Assembly: GCA_044432945.1 (NCBI GenBank)
Contig: JAWXUD010000006.1
Location: 1 to 62,763, forward strand
From: JAWXUD01 sp044432945
GTDB lineage: Bacteria; Cyanobacteriota; Vampirovibrionia; Gastranaerophilales; Gastranaerophilaceae
Direction of reading: 5' to 3'
DNA length: 62,763 nt
Below, piece after piece: positions 1-9,600 of the stretch; within the stretch, counting starts at the first letter, position 1; the number at the start of each line of letters is the position of its first letter. The notes beneath the pieces were generated by a model. That model had not been told where the DNA came from and did no database searches. It was given only the letters and a program-made list of their open reading frames with translations. The translations under genes were made by a program, and so were the position numbers.

Positions 1-62
1 TCCACTGCAACATCTTTTCTTGATGCGTCAGTAATCATTTGTAAATCCTCATAACTCGCCAT
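1..62 (-). CDS. Partial hypothetical protein (N-terminus only)
   Basis: An ATG at 62 on the minus strand opens a frame that stays open to the window edge, giving about 20 residues (MASYEDLQMITDASRKDVAV). A GAGGA sits about 16 nt upstream, which is far for a ribosome-binding site. The gene would be divergent from nrdJ. Too little is visible to name a family. Confidence 0.4.
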   Translation of the reverse strand, partial: MASYEDLQMITDASRKDVAV

Positions 63-222
63 TATCACTTTGTTTTTTAATTCCTCATTTTAATTATGTT
101 ATTAATATAACTTATTTTTTGAAATTTTTCAAGACCTCGAACTAATTTGAACGTAGGATATTTTGAACTTTCACACTTTTATAAACAAAAATAGTCGTAA
201 CATTCTGTAATTATTTCTTGCT

Positions 223-274
223 TATAATTTATAAATTATGTACAATAAAAATATAAAAAAGGCATGGATATAAT
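223..274 (+). promoter_or_regulatory. Candidate -10 boxes upstream of nrdJ
   Basis: Two TATAAT hexamers (223-228 and 269-274) lie in the 276-nt gap before nrdJ. Neither has a convincing -35 box at 16-18 nt. No cobalamin riboswitch could be recognised in the leader, although the downstream enzyme uses B12. Confidence 0.3.
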
Positions 275-338
275 AAATGACATGTCTAAGGGGTATTTTA
301 GAAATCAAATAATTTGGAAATAAATAAGGGAGGTCAAT

Positions 339-2306
339 GTGACAGAGGCAACAAGCACGTGTATGGAAAAAATTGAGTTAGCAGAAAATGCTATCAAAGT
401 TCTTGAAAAAAGATACTTAAAAAGAGATCAAGATGGCAATTGTACAGAATGTCCTGCAGATATGTTTATGCGTGTTGCTAAAACTATCGCAGAAGGTGAT
501 TTGAAATTTGGGAATTCTCAATCTCAAGTTGATGAACTGACAAAAAGATTTTATGACTCGATAACAAAACGCCATTTCTTACCAAATTCTCCAACTTTAA
601 TGAACGCTGGTAGAGAATTAGGACAGCTTGCCGCTTGTTTTGTACTTCCTGTTGAAGATACGCTTGAAGGTATCTTTGAAACTGTTAAAAATACTGCAAT
701 TATCCACAAATCAGGTGGCGGTACTGGATTTTCTTTTACTAAACTAAGACCGAAAAACAGCGTTGTTCGCTCAACAATGGGCGTTTCTTCAGGTCCTGTT
801 TCATTTATGGAAGTTTTTAACGCAGCGACTGAAGCTGTAAAACAAGGTGGCACAAGACGTGGTGCTAATATGGGTATTTTAAGAGTCGACCACCCAGATA
901 TTCTTGAATTCATCGAATGCAAATCTGACAACTTTAGGCTGAACAATTTTAATATCTCTGTTGCTATAACAGACAAATTTATGGAAGCTGTAATTGCTGG
1001 CGAGGATTATGAACTAATCAACCCTCACAACAACACTGTTCACAGTACATTGAGTGCTAAAAAAGTATTTGATATGATTGTTGATGGTGCTTGGAGAAAC
1101 GGTGAACCTGGTATCGTATTCATTGACAAAATGAATTCTGACAATCCAACTCCACACATCGGTGAAATTATGTCAACTAACCCATGTGGCGAAGTTCCTC
1201 TTTTATCTTATGAAGCTTGTAACTTAGGTTCTATCAACTTAGGGCTTATGATGACAGCTGACAACAAAATTGATTGGGAATTGCTTTCAAAAACTACTCG
1301 CACAGCTATTCGTTTCTTAGATAACGTAATCGCTGTTAACAACTACCCACTTCCTCAAATTTCTGAAATGGTTCAAAACAACAGAAAAATTGGCTTAGGT
1401 GTTATGGGTTGGGCTGATATGCTTATGAAAATGGGTATTTCTTACGCTTCTGTAGAAGGTACAAAATTAGCTTCTCAAGTAATGGAATTTATCGATTATG
1501 AATCAAAATGCGAATCAATCGATTTAGCAAAAGAACGTGGAAGCTTCCACAACTTTGTAGGAAGTATCTATGATGGCAAAAACTTCTTATACAACAAATA
1601 CAAAGGTAAATCTGCTGGCGTTATTTCTGATGAACAATGGAAAAACCTTGACGCTCAAATCGCTGAATTTGGTATCCGTAACGCAACTACAACTTGTATC
1701 GCACCAACTGGTACTATTTCGATGATCGCTAGTGCTTCTGGTGGGGTTGAACCTTTATTCGGTCTTGTTTTCTCAAGATTGATTATGGACAACACTGAAA
1801 TGTTTGAAGTTAACCCTATTTTCAAAAACTACATGATGGAGCGTGGATTGTATAACGATGAATTGATGAAAAAAATCTCTATGACTGGTTCAATCGCTCA
1901 CGTTGATGGCGTTTGTGAAGAAATCAAAAAAACTTTCACAACTGCTCATGACGTTTCACCATACTGGCACGTAAAAATGCAAGCAGCATTCCAATTGCAC
2001 ACTGACAACGCTGTTTCAAAAACTGTAAACTTTGAAGAACACGCTACTCGCAAAGATATCGAAGAAGTTTATATCCTTGCTTTCCAAAACGATTTGAAAG
2101 GAACAACAGTTTATAGAAACAATTCTCGTCAATTCCAACCAATGAATTTAGATGATAAGAAAAAAACAGAAGAAGTTGCAACAGTAGAAGCTGAAGAGCC
2201 AACTGGTGAAATCAAAACTGTTAAATGCCCTGAATGTTCTAACGAAATTCAAATGGCTGAAGGTTGCTTCATCTGCTTGAAATGCGGATATTCTGGTTGC
2301 TCATAA
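339..2306 (+). CDS. nrdJ: Adenosylcobalamin-dependent ribonucleotide reductase (class II)
   Basis: This 655-residue protein makes deoxyribonucleotides from ribonucleotides with a coenzyme-B12 radical and needs no oxygen or separate radical subunit. Seen: the N-terminal cysteine C100 after GRELGQLAA, the glycine-rich GGGTGFSFTKLRP segment (about 126-138), the NPCGEVPL active-site stretch (about 281-288), CNLGSINL, the TTCIAPTGTISMIA loop, and a C-terminal zinc-ribbon-like CxxC...CxxCGYSGC tail typical of NrdJ. The GTG start at 339 is preceded by AAGGGAGG at about 7 nt. The gene stands alone and ends in a strong terminator. No class I or III reductase lies in the window. Confidence 0.95.
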   Translation: MTEATSTCMEKIELAENAIKVLEKRYLKRDQDGNCTECPADMFMRVAKTIAEGDLKFGNSQSQVDELTKRFYDSITKRHFLPNSPTLMNAGRELGQLAACFVLPVEDTLEGIFETVKNTAIIHKSGGGTGFSFTKLRPKNSVVRSTMGVSSGPVSFMEVFNAATEAVKQGGTRRGANMGILRVDHPDILEFIECKSDNFRLNNFNISVAITDKFMEAVIAGEDYELINPHNNTVHSTLSAKKVFDMIVDGAWRNGEPGIVFIDKMNSDNPTPHIGEIMSTNPCGEVPLLSYEACNLGSINLGLMMTADNKIDWELLSKTTRTAIRFLDNVIAVNNYPLPQISEMVQNNRKIGLGVMGWADMLMKMGISYASVEGTKLASQVMEFIDYESKCESIDLAKERGSFHNFVGSIYDGKNFLYNKYKGKSAGVISDEQWKNLDAQIAEFGIRNATTTCIAPTGTISMIASASGGVEPLFGLVFSRLIMDNTEMFEVNPIFKNYMMERGLYNDELMKKISMTGSIAHVDGVCEEIKKTFTTAHDVSPYWHVKMQAAFQLHTDNAVSKTVNFEEHATRKDIEEVYILAFQNDLKGTTVYRNNSRQFQPMNLDDKKKTEEVATVEAEEPTGEIKTVKCPECSNEIQMAEGCFICLKCGYSGCS

Positions 2307-2321
2307 ATAAAAATAAATATT

Positions 2322-2361
2322 AAAAAAGCGTTCCTGATATAAATATCAGGAACGCTTTTTT
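2322..2361. terminator. Rho-independent terminator, probably bidirectional
   Basis: A long perfect stem (AAAAAAGCGTTCCTGATAT and its complement) is flanked by A- and T-runs. It lies between nrdJ and the convergent XRE gene, so it can serve both. Confidence 0.9.
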
Positions 2362-2402
2362 AATAGAAAATATTTGTTGAACAATTGTATTTTTCACAAA
2401 AT

Positions 2403-2624
2403 TTAATCGTTTAACTTTAACAAACTATTCAAATCAATTTCTAAAAACTCTGCAATGTCTATTAATTTACCTATCGAAAAATTTTGCATACCTGTTTCTA
2501 ATTTTGCGACATAACTCCAAGATTTATCCATAATTTCTGCAAAATCCTCTTGAGTGTAACCTTTTTGTCTACGAATATTTGAAATATTTTTACCAATTCT
2601 TTTATAAATATCTTTCTTGCTCAT
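2403..2624 (-). CDS. XRE-family HTH regulator, paired with prepilin 1
   Basis: A 73-residue protein that is little more than one XRE/Cro helix-turn-helix domain (RIGKNISNIRRQKGYTQEDF ... YVAKLETGMQN). It carries no effector domain, so it probably acts as a small dimeric repressor. It is divergent from the prepilin-like gene at 2711 with 86 bp between the start codons. The start looks leaderless: on the minus strand TAATAT (2631-2636) is followed by exactly 6 nt and then the ATG. It is one of five distinct short XRE proteins in the window, four of which sit in this divergent arrangement. Control of the adjacent gene and of itself is inference from position. Confidence 0.85.
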   Translation of the reverse strand: MSKKDIYKRIGKNISNIRRQKGYTQEDFAEIMDKSWSYVAKLETGMQNFSIGKLIDIAEFLEIDLNSLLKLND

Positions 2625-2630
2625 TTTTTC

Positions 2631-2710
2631 ATATTAACCTTATTGACAAATATGTGTATTGACATTAATATGTATATACATATATATGAATAAGCATGTG
2701 AGGAGAAATT
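2631..2710. promoter_or_regulatory. Divergent promoter region with palindromic operator (cassette 1)
   Basis: For the prepilin there are two TTGACA boxes (2643-2648 and 2659-2664). The first is 17 bp from TAATAT (2666-2671), and the second is 16 bp from TATATA (2681-2686). A perfect 16-bp palindrome, ATATGTATATACATAT (2668-2683), covers the first -10 and fills the second spacer. AGGAG at 2701-2705 is the prepilin ribosome-binding site. The minus-strand -10 of the regulator is at 2631-2636. Confidence 0.6.
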
Positions 2711-3763
2711 ATGAAAAAGTTCTATTTATCAACTAAATCAAATGGTTTCACGCTAGCTGAGGTCTTAATAACACTCGGCATTATCGGAGTTGTTTCGGCG
2801 ATGACTTTACCAACGTTAATAAGTAATTATCAAAGTGAAGCGTTGACAACAAAAAAACTTCTATTTGAAGATCGTTTAGAAGAGGCGATGAATCAAATGA
2901 GGTTTCATGAAAAACTTAATGGGTACGCCGATGCAGAAGAATTTGTAGATGAATTAGCGAAATATTTAAAAATAAATGAAGTCTGCGATTTGGCAGATAT
3001 GCAAGAATGTTTTCCTGATATTGTGATAAATTCTTGTGATGATGAATGGGAGTTAAGCGATCTACAAAGCGGTAATGATTTTGCCTCAACAACTGATAAA
3101 ACGGATTTTTCTAGCGAAAACGTTGGTGTAGTTTTTGCAGATGGAACAAAAGCGATTGTAAATTACGACCTAAACTGCGATTGGCTAGACCCATACGATG
3201 GTGGAGCAAATAGAAGTGAAGCTGTGCAATGCGTTACTTTGCTCGCTGATGTCAACGGCAACAAAGGCAAAAACACTGTCGGCAACGACATTTTGCCAAT
3301 AAACACAATTATGGGCGTATCAATTGATGGTATTTGCTGGAGTTTAAGCGATATTTTACCTTCTACAATTGACTGCACAGATACTTCTGGAGTTGATTAT
3401 AAATATTGCGAAGGTAACACTTATTTCTCTGAGGATTATTGGGCAGCAGCAAACAAAGCTTGCTCAGAACAAGGTGAGAGCTTGCCAACACTCGCTGAAT
3501 TATCTTCATTATATAACTATTTACACGATACAGATGTCATATCATTTGATGATACTTCTGTATATTCTTTAACAGTCAACACTGATAAAGTTGCTGAACT
3601 TAATTTTTCATCAAGAACAGGTAGCAGTTCAACATTTTATCAATGGTCATCAGTTACAACAGCAGCATGCCATGCAAAACTTGTCGGCTGGTCTGGTAAT
3701 CACCTAGGCCTGTATATAAACTCAAGAAATAATGAATATGCTAGTGCTAGATGCGTAAAATAA
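2711..3763 (+). CDS. Prepilin-like surface protein 1 (type II/IV pilin signal, DUF1566-like C-terminus)
   Basis: A 350-residue protein with a short leader ending ...SNG, then FTLAEVLITLGIIGVVSAMT. This is a class III prepilin signal, with cleavage expected after Gly and Glu at position +5. A conserved middle region follows (AMNQMRFHEKL, FADGTKAIVNYD, CDWLDPYDGGANRSEA, DVNGNKGKNTVGNDI). The C-terminus has YWAAANKAC, LPTLAEL, YQWSS and a final ARCVK, a pattern like the DUF1566/C-type-lectin-like fold. It is probably assembled by a type IV pilus or type II machine, though no such genes are nearby. Two intact paralogues and one broken one follow downstream. The middle is nearly constant between paralogues and the last 150 residues vary most. 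Confidence 0.8.
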   Translation: MKKFYLSTKSNGFTLAEVLITLGIIGVVSAMTLPTLISNYQSEALTTKKLLFEDRLEEAMNQMRFHEKLNGYADAEEFVDELAKYLKINEVCDLADMQECFPDIVINSCDDEWELSDLQSGNDFASTTDKTDFSSENVGVVFADGTKAIVNYDLNCDWLDPYDGGANRSEAVQCVTLLADVNGNKGKNTVGNDILPINTIMGVSIDGICWSLSDILPSTIDCTDTSGVDYKYCEGNTYFSEDYWAAANKACSEQGESLPTLAELSSLYNYLHDTDVISFDDTSVYSLTVNTDKVAELNFSSRTGSSSTFYQWSSVTTAACHAKLVGWSGNHLGLYINSRNNEYASARCVK

Positions 3764-3782
3764 ACATAGTATAATTGTGATG

Positions 3783-3814
3783 AAACAGAGGCGAAACAGA
3801 TTTCGCCTCTGTTT
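3783..3814 (+). terminator. Rho-independent terminator after prepilin 1
   Basis: A perfect 14-bp stem (AAACAGAGGCGAAA with its complement) around a 4-nt loop, ending in a T-rich stretch. Confidence 0.85.
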
Positions 3815-3873
3815 ATTTCTGTTAATATTTCTTCTTTTTCCATGGTAAAATATAATCAATTAAGGAATTGATT

Positions 3874-4608
3874 ATGCTTGAATTAGTAGAAAAAACGATT
3901 GAAAAAGTTAAACAAACAAACTTGCAACACATAGCAATAATTATGGACGGCAACCGCCGTTGGGCTAAAGAAAAAAATCTTCCATCAGCTTTTGGACACA
4001 AAAAAGGGGTTGAAGCTCTGAAAAATACCCTTCGTGCTTGTGATGAATTCGGTATAAAATACCTTACTGTTTACGCTTTTTCTACCGAAAACTGGAACAG
4101 AAAACAAGAAGAAGTCGATTTTTTAATGGATTTGTTCGCAAAAACTCTTCACAACGAATTACAAGAAATGCACGAACAAAACCTTATTATTAATTTTATA
4201 GGTGATTTAGAAAAATTAAACCCTAAACTTCAAATTATTTTAAAAAACGCTGTTGAGGTTACAAAAAATAATACAGGCGTAAATTTTCAAATCGCTTTCA
4301 ACTATGGCTCACGACTAGAAATACTTAACGCTGTTCAAAACATCGCTAAACTTGTTGAAAAAGGTGAACTTAACCCTTCACAAATAACTGAACAAACAAT
4401 CGCCAAAAACCTTTATACAAAAGGAATTCCTGACCCTGATATGTTAATCAGAACAAGTGGCGAGCAACGAATTTCAAATTATTTGTTATGGCAAATCGCC
4501 TACTCTGAAATTCTTATTACAGAAGAATTTTGGCCTGATTTTAGCAAAAATTCACTTGCAAAAGCCATTGATGAATACCACAGCCGTCAACGGAGATTTG
4601 GAAAATAG
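3874..4608 (+). CDS. uppS: Isoprenyl transferase (undecaprenyl diphosphate synthase)
   Basis: A cis-prenyltransferase of 244 residues that extends farnesyl diphosphate to the C55 carrier lipid used for peptidoglycan and surface glycans. Diagnostic motifs are intact: HIAIIMDGNRRWA near the N-terminus (catalytic Asp and the Arg cluster), FGHKKGVEAL, YLTVYAFSTENWNR and the C-terminal DPDMLIRTSGEQRISNYLLW. The ATG at 3874 is preferred over the TTG at 3868 because AAGGA (3862-3866) is then 7 nt upstream. A dispersed repeat (4629-4674) separates it from rdgB. Confidence 0.95.
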   Translation: MLELVEKTIEKVKQTNLQHIAIIMDGNRRWAKEKNLPSAFGHKKGVEALKNTLRACDEFGIKYLTVYAFSTENWNRKQEEVDFLMDLFAKTLHNELQEMHEQNLIINFIGDLEKLNPKLQIILKNAVEVTKNNTGVNFQIAFNYGSRLEILNAVQNIAKLVEKGELNPSQITEQTIAKNLYTKGIPDPDMLIRTSGEQRISNYLLWQIAYSEILITEEFWPDFSKNSLAKAIDEYHSRQRRFGK

Positions 4609-4628
4609 GAAAAAGGGTAAAAGAAAAA

Positions 4629-4674
4629 AATTCCCCTCCGATGGAGGGGTGGCAACGAAGTTGACGGGGTGGTT
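4629..4674 (+). repeat. Dispersed GC-rich palindromic repeat, copy A
   Basis: A core of AATTCCCCTCC-NN-TGGAGGGGTGGC followed by AACGAAGTTGACGGGGTGGTT. The inner CCCCTCC/GGAGGGG forms a stem. The same unit recurs at 18639, 18738, 38180 (inverted) and 49920. This copy lies between uppS and rdgB, just upstream of an in-frame ATG at 4678. Confidence 0.85.
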
Positions 4675-4710
4675 ATTATGACAAACAACACAAAAGAAAG
4701 GGCTAGTTCA

Positions 4711-5304
4711 ATGATAAAAATAGTTTTTGCAACAGGTAATCCACACAAAATCGAAGAATTGACTGAAATAACTAAAAGCTTAGGGGTTAAAGACATCGAA
4801 TTTGTTCTACCACCAAAAGGTTTTGACCCGATTGAAACGGGTGAAACTTTTGAAGAAAATTCTTTAATAAAAGCTCAAGAAGCCAACAAGTTGACAAAAA
4901 TGATTTCTTTAGCTGATGACTCTGGACTTTGTACTGAAGCACTAGATGATGCTCCTGGAATTCATTCAGCAAGATACGCTGAAACTCCACAAGCTAGAAT
5001 TGACAAGCTTTTAAATGCACTAAAAAATGAAACTAATCGCAATGCGAAATTTGTTTGCGTAATGACTTTACTTGATGAAAACGGTGAGGTTTTAACCCAA
5101 GAAAGAGGTGAATGCTTAGGTGAAATCACCAAAAAACAATCAGGAATAAATGGTTTTGGGTATGACCCAGTTTTTTTAGTAAAAAATACCTCGCAAACTA
5201 TGGCTGAAATGAGTGAAAAAGAAAAAAATCAAATTTCTCATCGAGGATTAGCACTGCGAAAGATTTTAAAATATCTTGAAAAAAATACCAAAAAACAACA
5301 ATAA
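4711..5304 (+). CDS. rdgB: XTP/dITP diphosphatase (HAM1/RdgB family)
   Basis: A 197-residue house-cleaning enzyme that hydrolyses non-canonical purine triphosphates (dITP, XTP) to monophosphates and so keeps them out of DNA. Seen: TGNPHKIEEL at the N-terminus, SLADDSGLCTEALDDAPG with its acidic metal/substrate residues, GYDPVF, and the C-terminal MSEKEKNQISHRGLA signature. The ATG at 4711 begins the family-typical MIKIVFATGN. The frame is open further upstream (ATG 4669 and 4678) into the dispersed repeat, so a short N-terminal extension cannot be excluded. Confidence 0.93.
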   Translation: MIKIVFATGNPHKIEELTEITKSLGVKDIEFVLPPKGFDPIETGETFEENSLIKAQEANKLTKMISLADDSGLCTEALDDAPGIHSARYAETPQARIDKLLNALKNETNRNAKFVCVMTLLDENGEVLTQERGECLGEITKKQSGINGFGYDPVFLVKNTSQTMAEMSEKEKNQISHRGLALRKILKYLEKNTKKQQ

Positions 5305-5333
5305 AAACCACCCTATTAACATATCTTAACACT

Positions 5334-5361
5334 TTGACACACCTTAATTTTTGTATAAAAT
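5334..5361 (+). promoter_or_regulatory. Promoter of the RND efflux operon
   Basis: TTGACA (5334-5339), a 16-bp spacer and TAAAAT (5356-5361) lie about 40 nt before the GTG start of the fusion protein. No clear operator palindrome and no adjacent regulator gene were seen. Confidence 0.65.
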
Positions 5362-5400
5362 AAAATTATACATATAATTTATATAATAAGGGAGAAAAAA

Positions 5401-6567
5401 GTGAAGAAAAATATAATAATTCTTGTATCAATAATTGCACTAGCAATTTTATTACGTGTAGGCTATAGCCAGTTTATACAATTTATGATGAACAAATCTA
5501 TGAAAAACAAGCCTGCTCCTAGCGTTGTTGTTGAACAAGTTGGTCAAGAACAAATTATTAGAACATTTGAAGCACCAGGACGTGTAGTTTCTAAATATCG
5601 AGTTGATGTACTAGCACGTATCTCTGGATACCTATTAAAAAGTTATTTTAAAGAAGGTGACAGCGTAAAAAAAGGACAAGTGTTATTTTTACTAGAACCA
5701 ACCCAGTATAAAAATGATACCAACGTAGCTGCAGCAAACGTGAAGAATTTAGAAGCACAGCTAGAGTATGCCGAAAAGCAATTACTTCGTGCATCTGAGC
5801 TAGTAAAAAAGGATTATATCGCAAAATCTCAATATGATGAATTATTAGCTAATAGAGATTCGACAAAAGCTCAACTTACCTCTGCAATGGCTTCATACAA
5901 CGATTCACAACGTAACCTTGGTTATACTCAGATTAAATCACCAATTGATGGTCAAGTCGGTATAATTTCAACAACAGTTGGGAACTATGTAACACCTACT
6001 GCTGGTGCTTTAAGCACTATTAACAGCACAGATCCAATGTATGTAACTTTCCCATTGGATTCAAATGATTTCGCTTTGATTAATAGTTCTGATAAAACTA
6101 AAACTATAAACAGAAAAGTTGAATTAACAATAAATAACGGCGATTTGTACGAAATAACTGGTGTTCAAGATTTTCAGGATAACAAAATCGAAGAATCAAC
6201 TGGTACAATCACAATGAGGGCAACTTTCGAAAACCCTAATAATAAATTAATCCATGGTGAATTTGTTACAGTAAAATTATACGCTAACGAAACAGCTTCA
6301 GTGCCTATCGTTCCTGTTACTGCTGTTCTAGAAAATCAAGCGGGCAAATATGTTTATAAATTAGATGAAAATAATCTACCAAACATTCAATATGTAAAAA
6401 CAGATGGACAAAGCGGTGATTTTTGGATTATATCAACTGGTTTAGAAATCGGCGATAAAATAATTACTGAAGGGTTGCAAAAAGTTCTTCCAGGCAAGCC
6501 TATTCAAGAAATTTCTAAAGAAGAAATGGCTGAAACAATAGAAGAAGAAACTAAAAATTCAAAATAA
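5401..6567 (+). CDS. RND efflux periplasmic adaptor (membrane fusion protein)
   Basis: A 388-residue AcrA/MexA-type adaptor. It has an N-terminal membrane anchor (IIILVSIIALAILLRVGY), a lipoyl-like hairpin domain (VDVLARISGYLLKSYFKEGD, KKGQVLFLLEP), a coiled-coil hairpin with KNLEAQLEYAEKQLLRASEL, and beta-barrel/proximal segments (IKSPIDGQVGI, VPIVPVTAVLENQAGKYVY). It would link the inner-membrane pump to the TolC channel. The GTG start follows AAGGGAG. It is the first gene of a three-gene operon, with 46 bp before the pump gene. The substrate cannot be told from the sequence. Confidence 0.93.
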   Translation: MKKNIIILVSIIALAILLRVGYSQFIQFMMNKSMKNKPAPSVVVEQVGQEQIIRTFEAPGRVVSKYRVDVLARISGYLLKSYFKEGDSVKKGQVLFLLEPTQYKNDTNVAAANVKNLEAQLEYAEKQLLRASELVKKDYIAKSQYDELLANRDSTKAQLTSAMASYNDSQRNLGYTQIKSPIDGQVGIISTTVGNYVTPTAGALSTINSTDPMYVTFPLDSNDFALINSSDKTKTINRKVELTINNGDLYEITGVQDFQDNKIEESTGTITMRATFENPNNKLIHGEFVTVKLYANETASVPIVPVTAVLENQAGKYVYKLDENNLPNIQYVKTDGQSGDFWIISTGLEIGDKIITEGLQKVLPGKPIQEISKEEMAETIEEETKNSK

Positions 6568-6613
6568 CAAATATAATCAAGATAAAAGTAAAAAATTATA
6601 ATAGGGATAATAA

Positions 6614-9600
6614 ATGAGTAACGAAAACAATAATAATGAAAATGGAAATTTATTTATAAAACGACCAAAAATGGCGATAGTTATTTCGCTTGCAATAATT
6701 CTAGCGGGTGCGTTGATGATGAAAACTCTTCCACTTGAAGAATATCCAACCATTACACCACCACAGGTTGTAGTTACTGCAACATATTCAGGTGCGAGTT
6801 CTGATGTTATTGAGGACACAATCGCAGCTCCTGTTGAGGCTCAATTGAACGGTGTTGAAGATATGATTTATATGACTTCAACCTCAAAAAACGGTTCGTA
6901 TTCATTAACACTATATTTTTCATCTGATGCAGACCCTGACATCGCAATGGTTAACGTTCAAAACCAATTACAATTAGTCGAACCAAGGTTGCCTGAAGAT
7001 GTTACTCGTTATGGGCTTACAGTAAAAAAAACGACTGGCGGACCTGGTATGATGATGATTGCGATAAACTCACCGACAAACTCTTATGATAGATTATATA
7101 TCGCAAACTACGCTTCCATTTTTATTAAAGATGAATTAGCACGTGTGCCAGGTGTTGGACAAGTCGCAGTTTTCGGTTCTACTGATTATGCAATGAGAAT
7201 ATGGCTTGATGCTACCAAAATGGCAAATTTAGGTGTATCTATTCAAGAAGTTAGCACTGCCGTTGCGATGCAAAACACCCAAGCTCCTGTTGGTGATTTA
7301 GGTGTTGAGCCGATGATAAACCCTCAGATGATTAAAATTACGATGAGAACTTCTGGAAGGCTTGAAGATGTAGCAGAATTTGAAAATATCATTATTCGCT
7401 CGATGCCTGATGGTTCTCAAGTTAAAGTAAAAGATATTGCTAGAGTTGAACTTGGAGCAGAAAGCTATTCTTTCTTCTCACGTATCGATGGACGTGATAC
7501 CGCAATGATTTCTGTTAGCCAACTTCCTGAAGCTAACTCCATTGATTTGTCAAATAGAATTACAAAAAAAATGGAGGAGCTAAGCAAAGGTTTTCCACAA
7601 GGTATAGAATATAAAATCCAATATGACGACACATTATTTGTTAGAGAATCAATTAACGAAGTTGTCAACGCAATTGGGTTAGCAGTTTTGTTGGTTACAA
7701 TCGTAACTTATTTATTCTTAGGAACTGGACGTGCGGCGTTTATTCCTTTTTGTGCTATCCCTGTTTCATTAATCGGTATTTTCATTTTTATGAGCATATT
7801 AGGATTTTCTATCAACTTACTAATCTTATTCGCACTTGTTCTAGCGGTTGGGCTAGTTGTAGATGACGCAATCGTTGTATTAGAGAATACTCAACGTCAT
7901 ATTCAAGAAGGTAAAGACCCTAAAGAAGCAACCGAAATCACCATGAAAGAAGTTTTTGGTGCAGTAGTCGCAACTTCACTTGTATTGATGGCTGTATTTG
8001 TTCCTGTATCATTGATGACTGGGGTTACTGGCGAGATGTATAGACAATTCGCTGTATGCATCGCTTCATCAATCGGGCTTTCAACAGTTGTCGCACTAAC
8101 CCTCGCACCAGCTCTTTGCTCTACAATTTTGAAAGCAAACGATGACGAACCTAAATTCAGATTTATTCAAAAATTTGACCTATGGTTTGATAATGTAAGA
8201 GAAGAATATTTAAAAGGTGCAGAAGTTTTTATTAATTCTCCAAAAATCACTGTTATTACATTTTTGTGCATAATCGGATTTATCTTGTTTATGTTCAAAA
8301 TAACACCTACTGGTTATTTACCAACAGAAGATAAAGGTTCTATCTTTACACAAATCCAATTACCTGAAGGTTCTTCGGCATCTCGTACGCAAATTGTTGC
8401 AAACGAAATTGAAGAAAGAATAAGAGAAATGGAAGGTGTAACTTCTACTATGAACCTTGTCGGTTTTGCTGGTGAAAATACATCTATGATTTTAACGGTA
8501 CTTGATGATTGGAGTGAAAGAAAATCAAAAGCACTTGCGATGGAAACAATCTTAGCAAAAATCAGAGCTGAGTTTTCTAATTATCCTTCTGCAACTGTAG
8601 CTGTATTCTCACCACCTGCAATCTCTGGTTTAGGTATGTTCGGCGGATTTGAATACCAACTTTTAGACAAAGGCAGCAGAACACCACAAGAACTTTATGA
8701 TGAAGCACTAAAATTAATTGCTGCGGTTAATCAAGATCCTAGATTCTCTATGGCATACACCTCATATACCGCAAATTTACCTCAATTATTAATTGATGTA
8801 AACTTTGACAAAGCACTTGCACAAAGTGTAGAAGTATCTGAAATTTATGCATCTTTAGTTGGGTTTTTTGGGAAATATTACATAAACGATTTCAACAAAT
8901 TTGGACGTGTTTATCGTGTTTATCTGCAAGGTGACGCAATATATCGTGAAAAACAATCCGATGTTAATAAAATCTTTGTAAAAAACAACAAAGGAGAAAT
9001 GGTTCCACTATCGGCTGTTGTTGATATAAAAAGCGTTGTAGGTCCATATAGCTTAACACGATTTAACCTATATCCTGCTGTTACTATCAACGGTACTGCT
9101 AGAACTGGAGTTAGCTCTGGTGATGCTATGAAAGCAATGGAAGAAATTTCAGATGCAGTTTTGCCTGATGATATGGGCTATGCATGGTCAGGAACATCTT
9201 ATCAAGAACAAGAATCTTCTGGTCAAATTGGTCCAATTTTAGCAATGTCATTAGTATTCGTATATTTATTCCTTGTAGGATTATATGAAAGCTGGATGTT
9301 ACCGATTGCTGTTTTATTAATATCACCTATCGCATTAATTGGAGCATTGTTCTTCCAATACGTAGCTGGATACTCATTAGATATTTATTCTCAAATCGGT
9401 TTGGTAATGCTTATCGGGTTGTCGACTAAACAAGCAATCCTGATTATAGAATTTGCCAAAGACGCTAAAGAAAGAGGTATGGACGTAAGAGAAGCCGCTA
9501 AACAAGCTGCAAACCTAAGATTTAGAGCGGTTATGATGACAAATATTTCGTTCTTATTAGGTCTATTACCTCTAGTATTTGCAAACGGTGCTGGTGCTGC

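Noticed and set aside
241..338. Cobalamin riboswitch upstream of the B12-dependent reductase gene
   Set aside because: The leader is only about 100 nt and no B12-box-like sequence or typical multi-stem layout could be seen.
551..976. Minus-strand open frame of 141 codons inside nrdJ
   Set aside because: It lies wholly within a well-conserved coding gene; no ribosome-binding site or protein-like composition.
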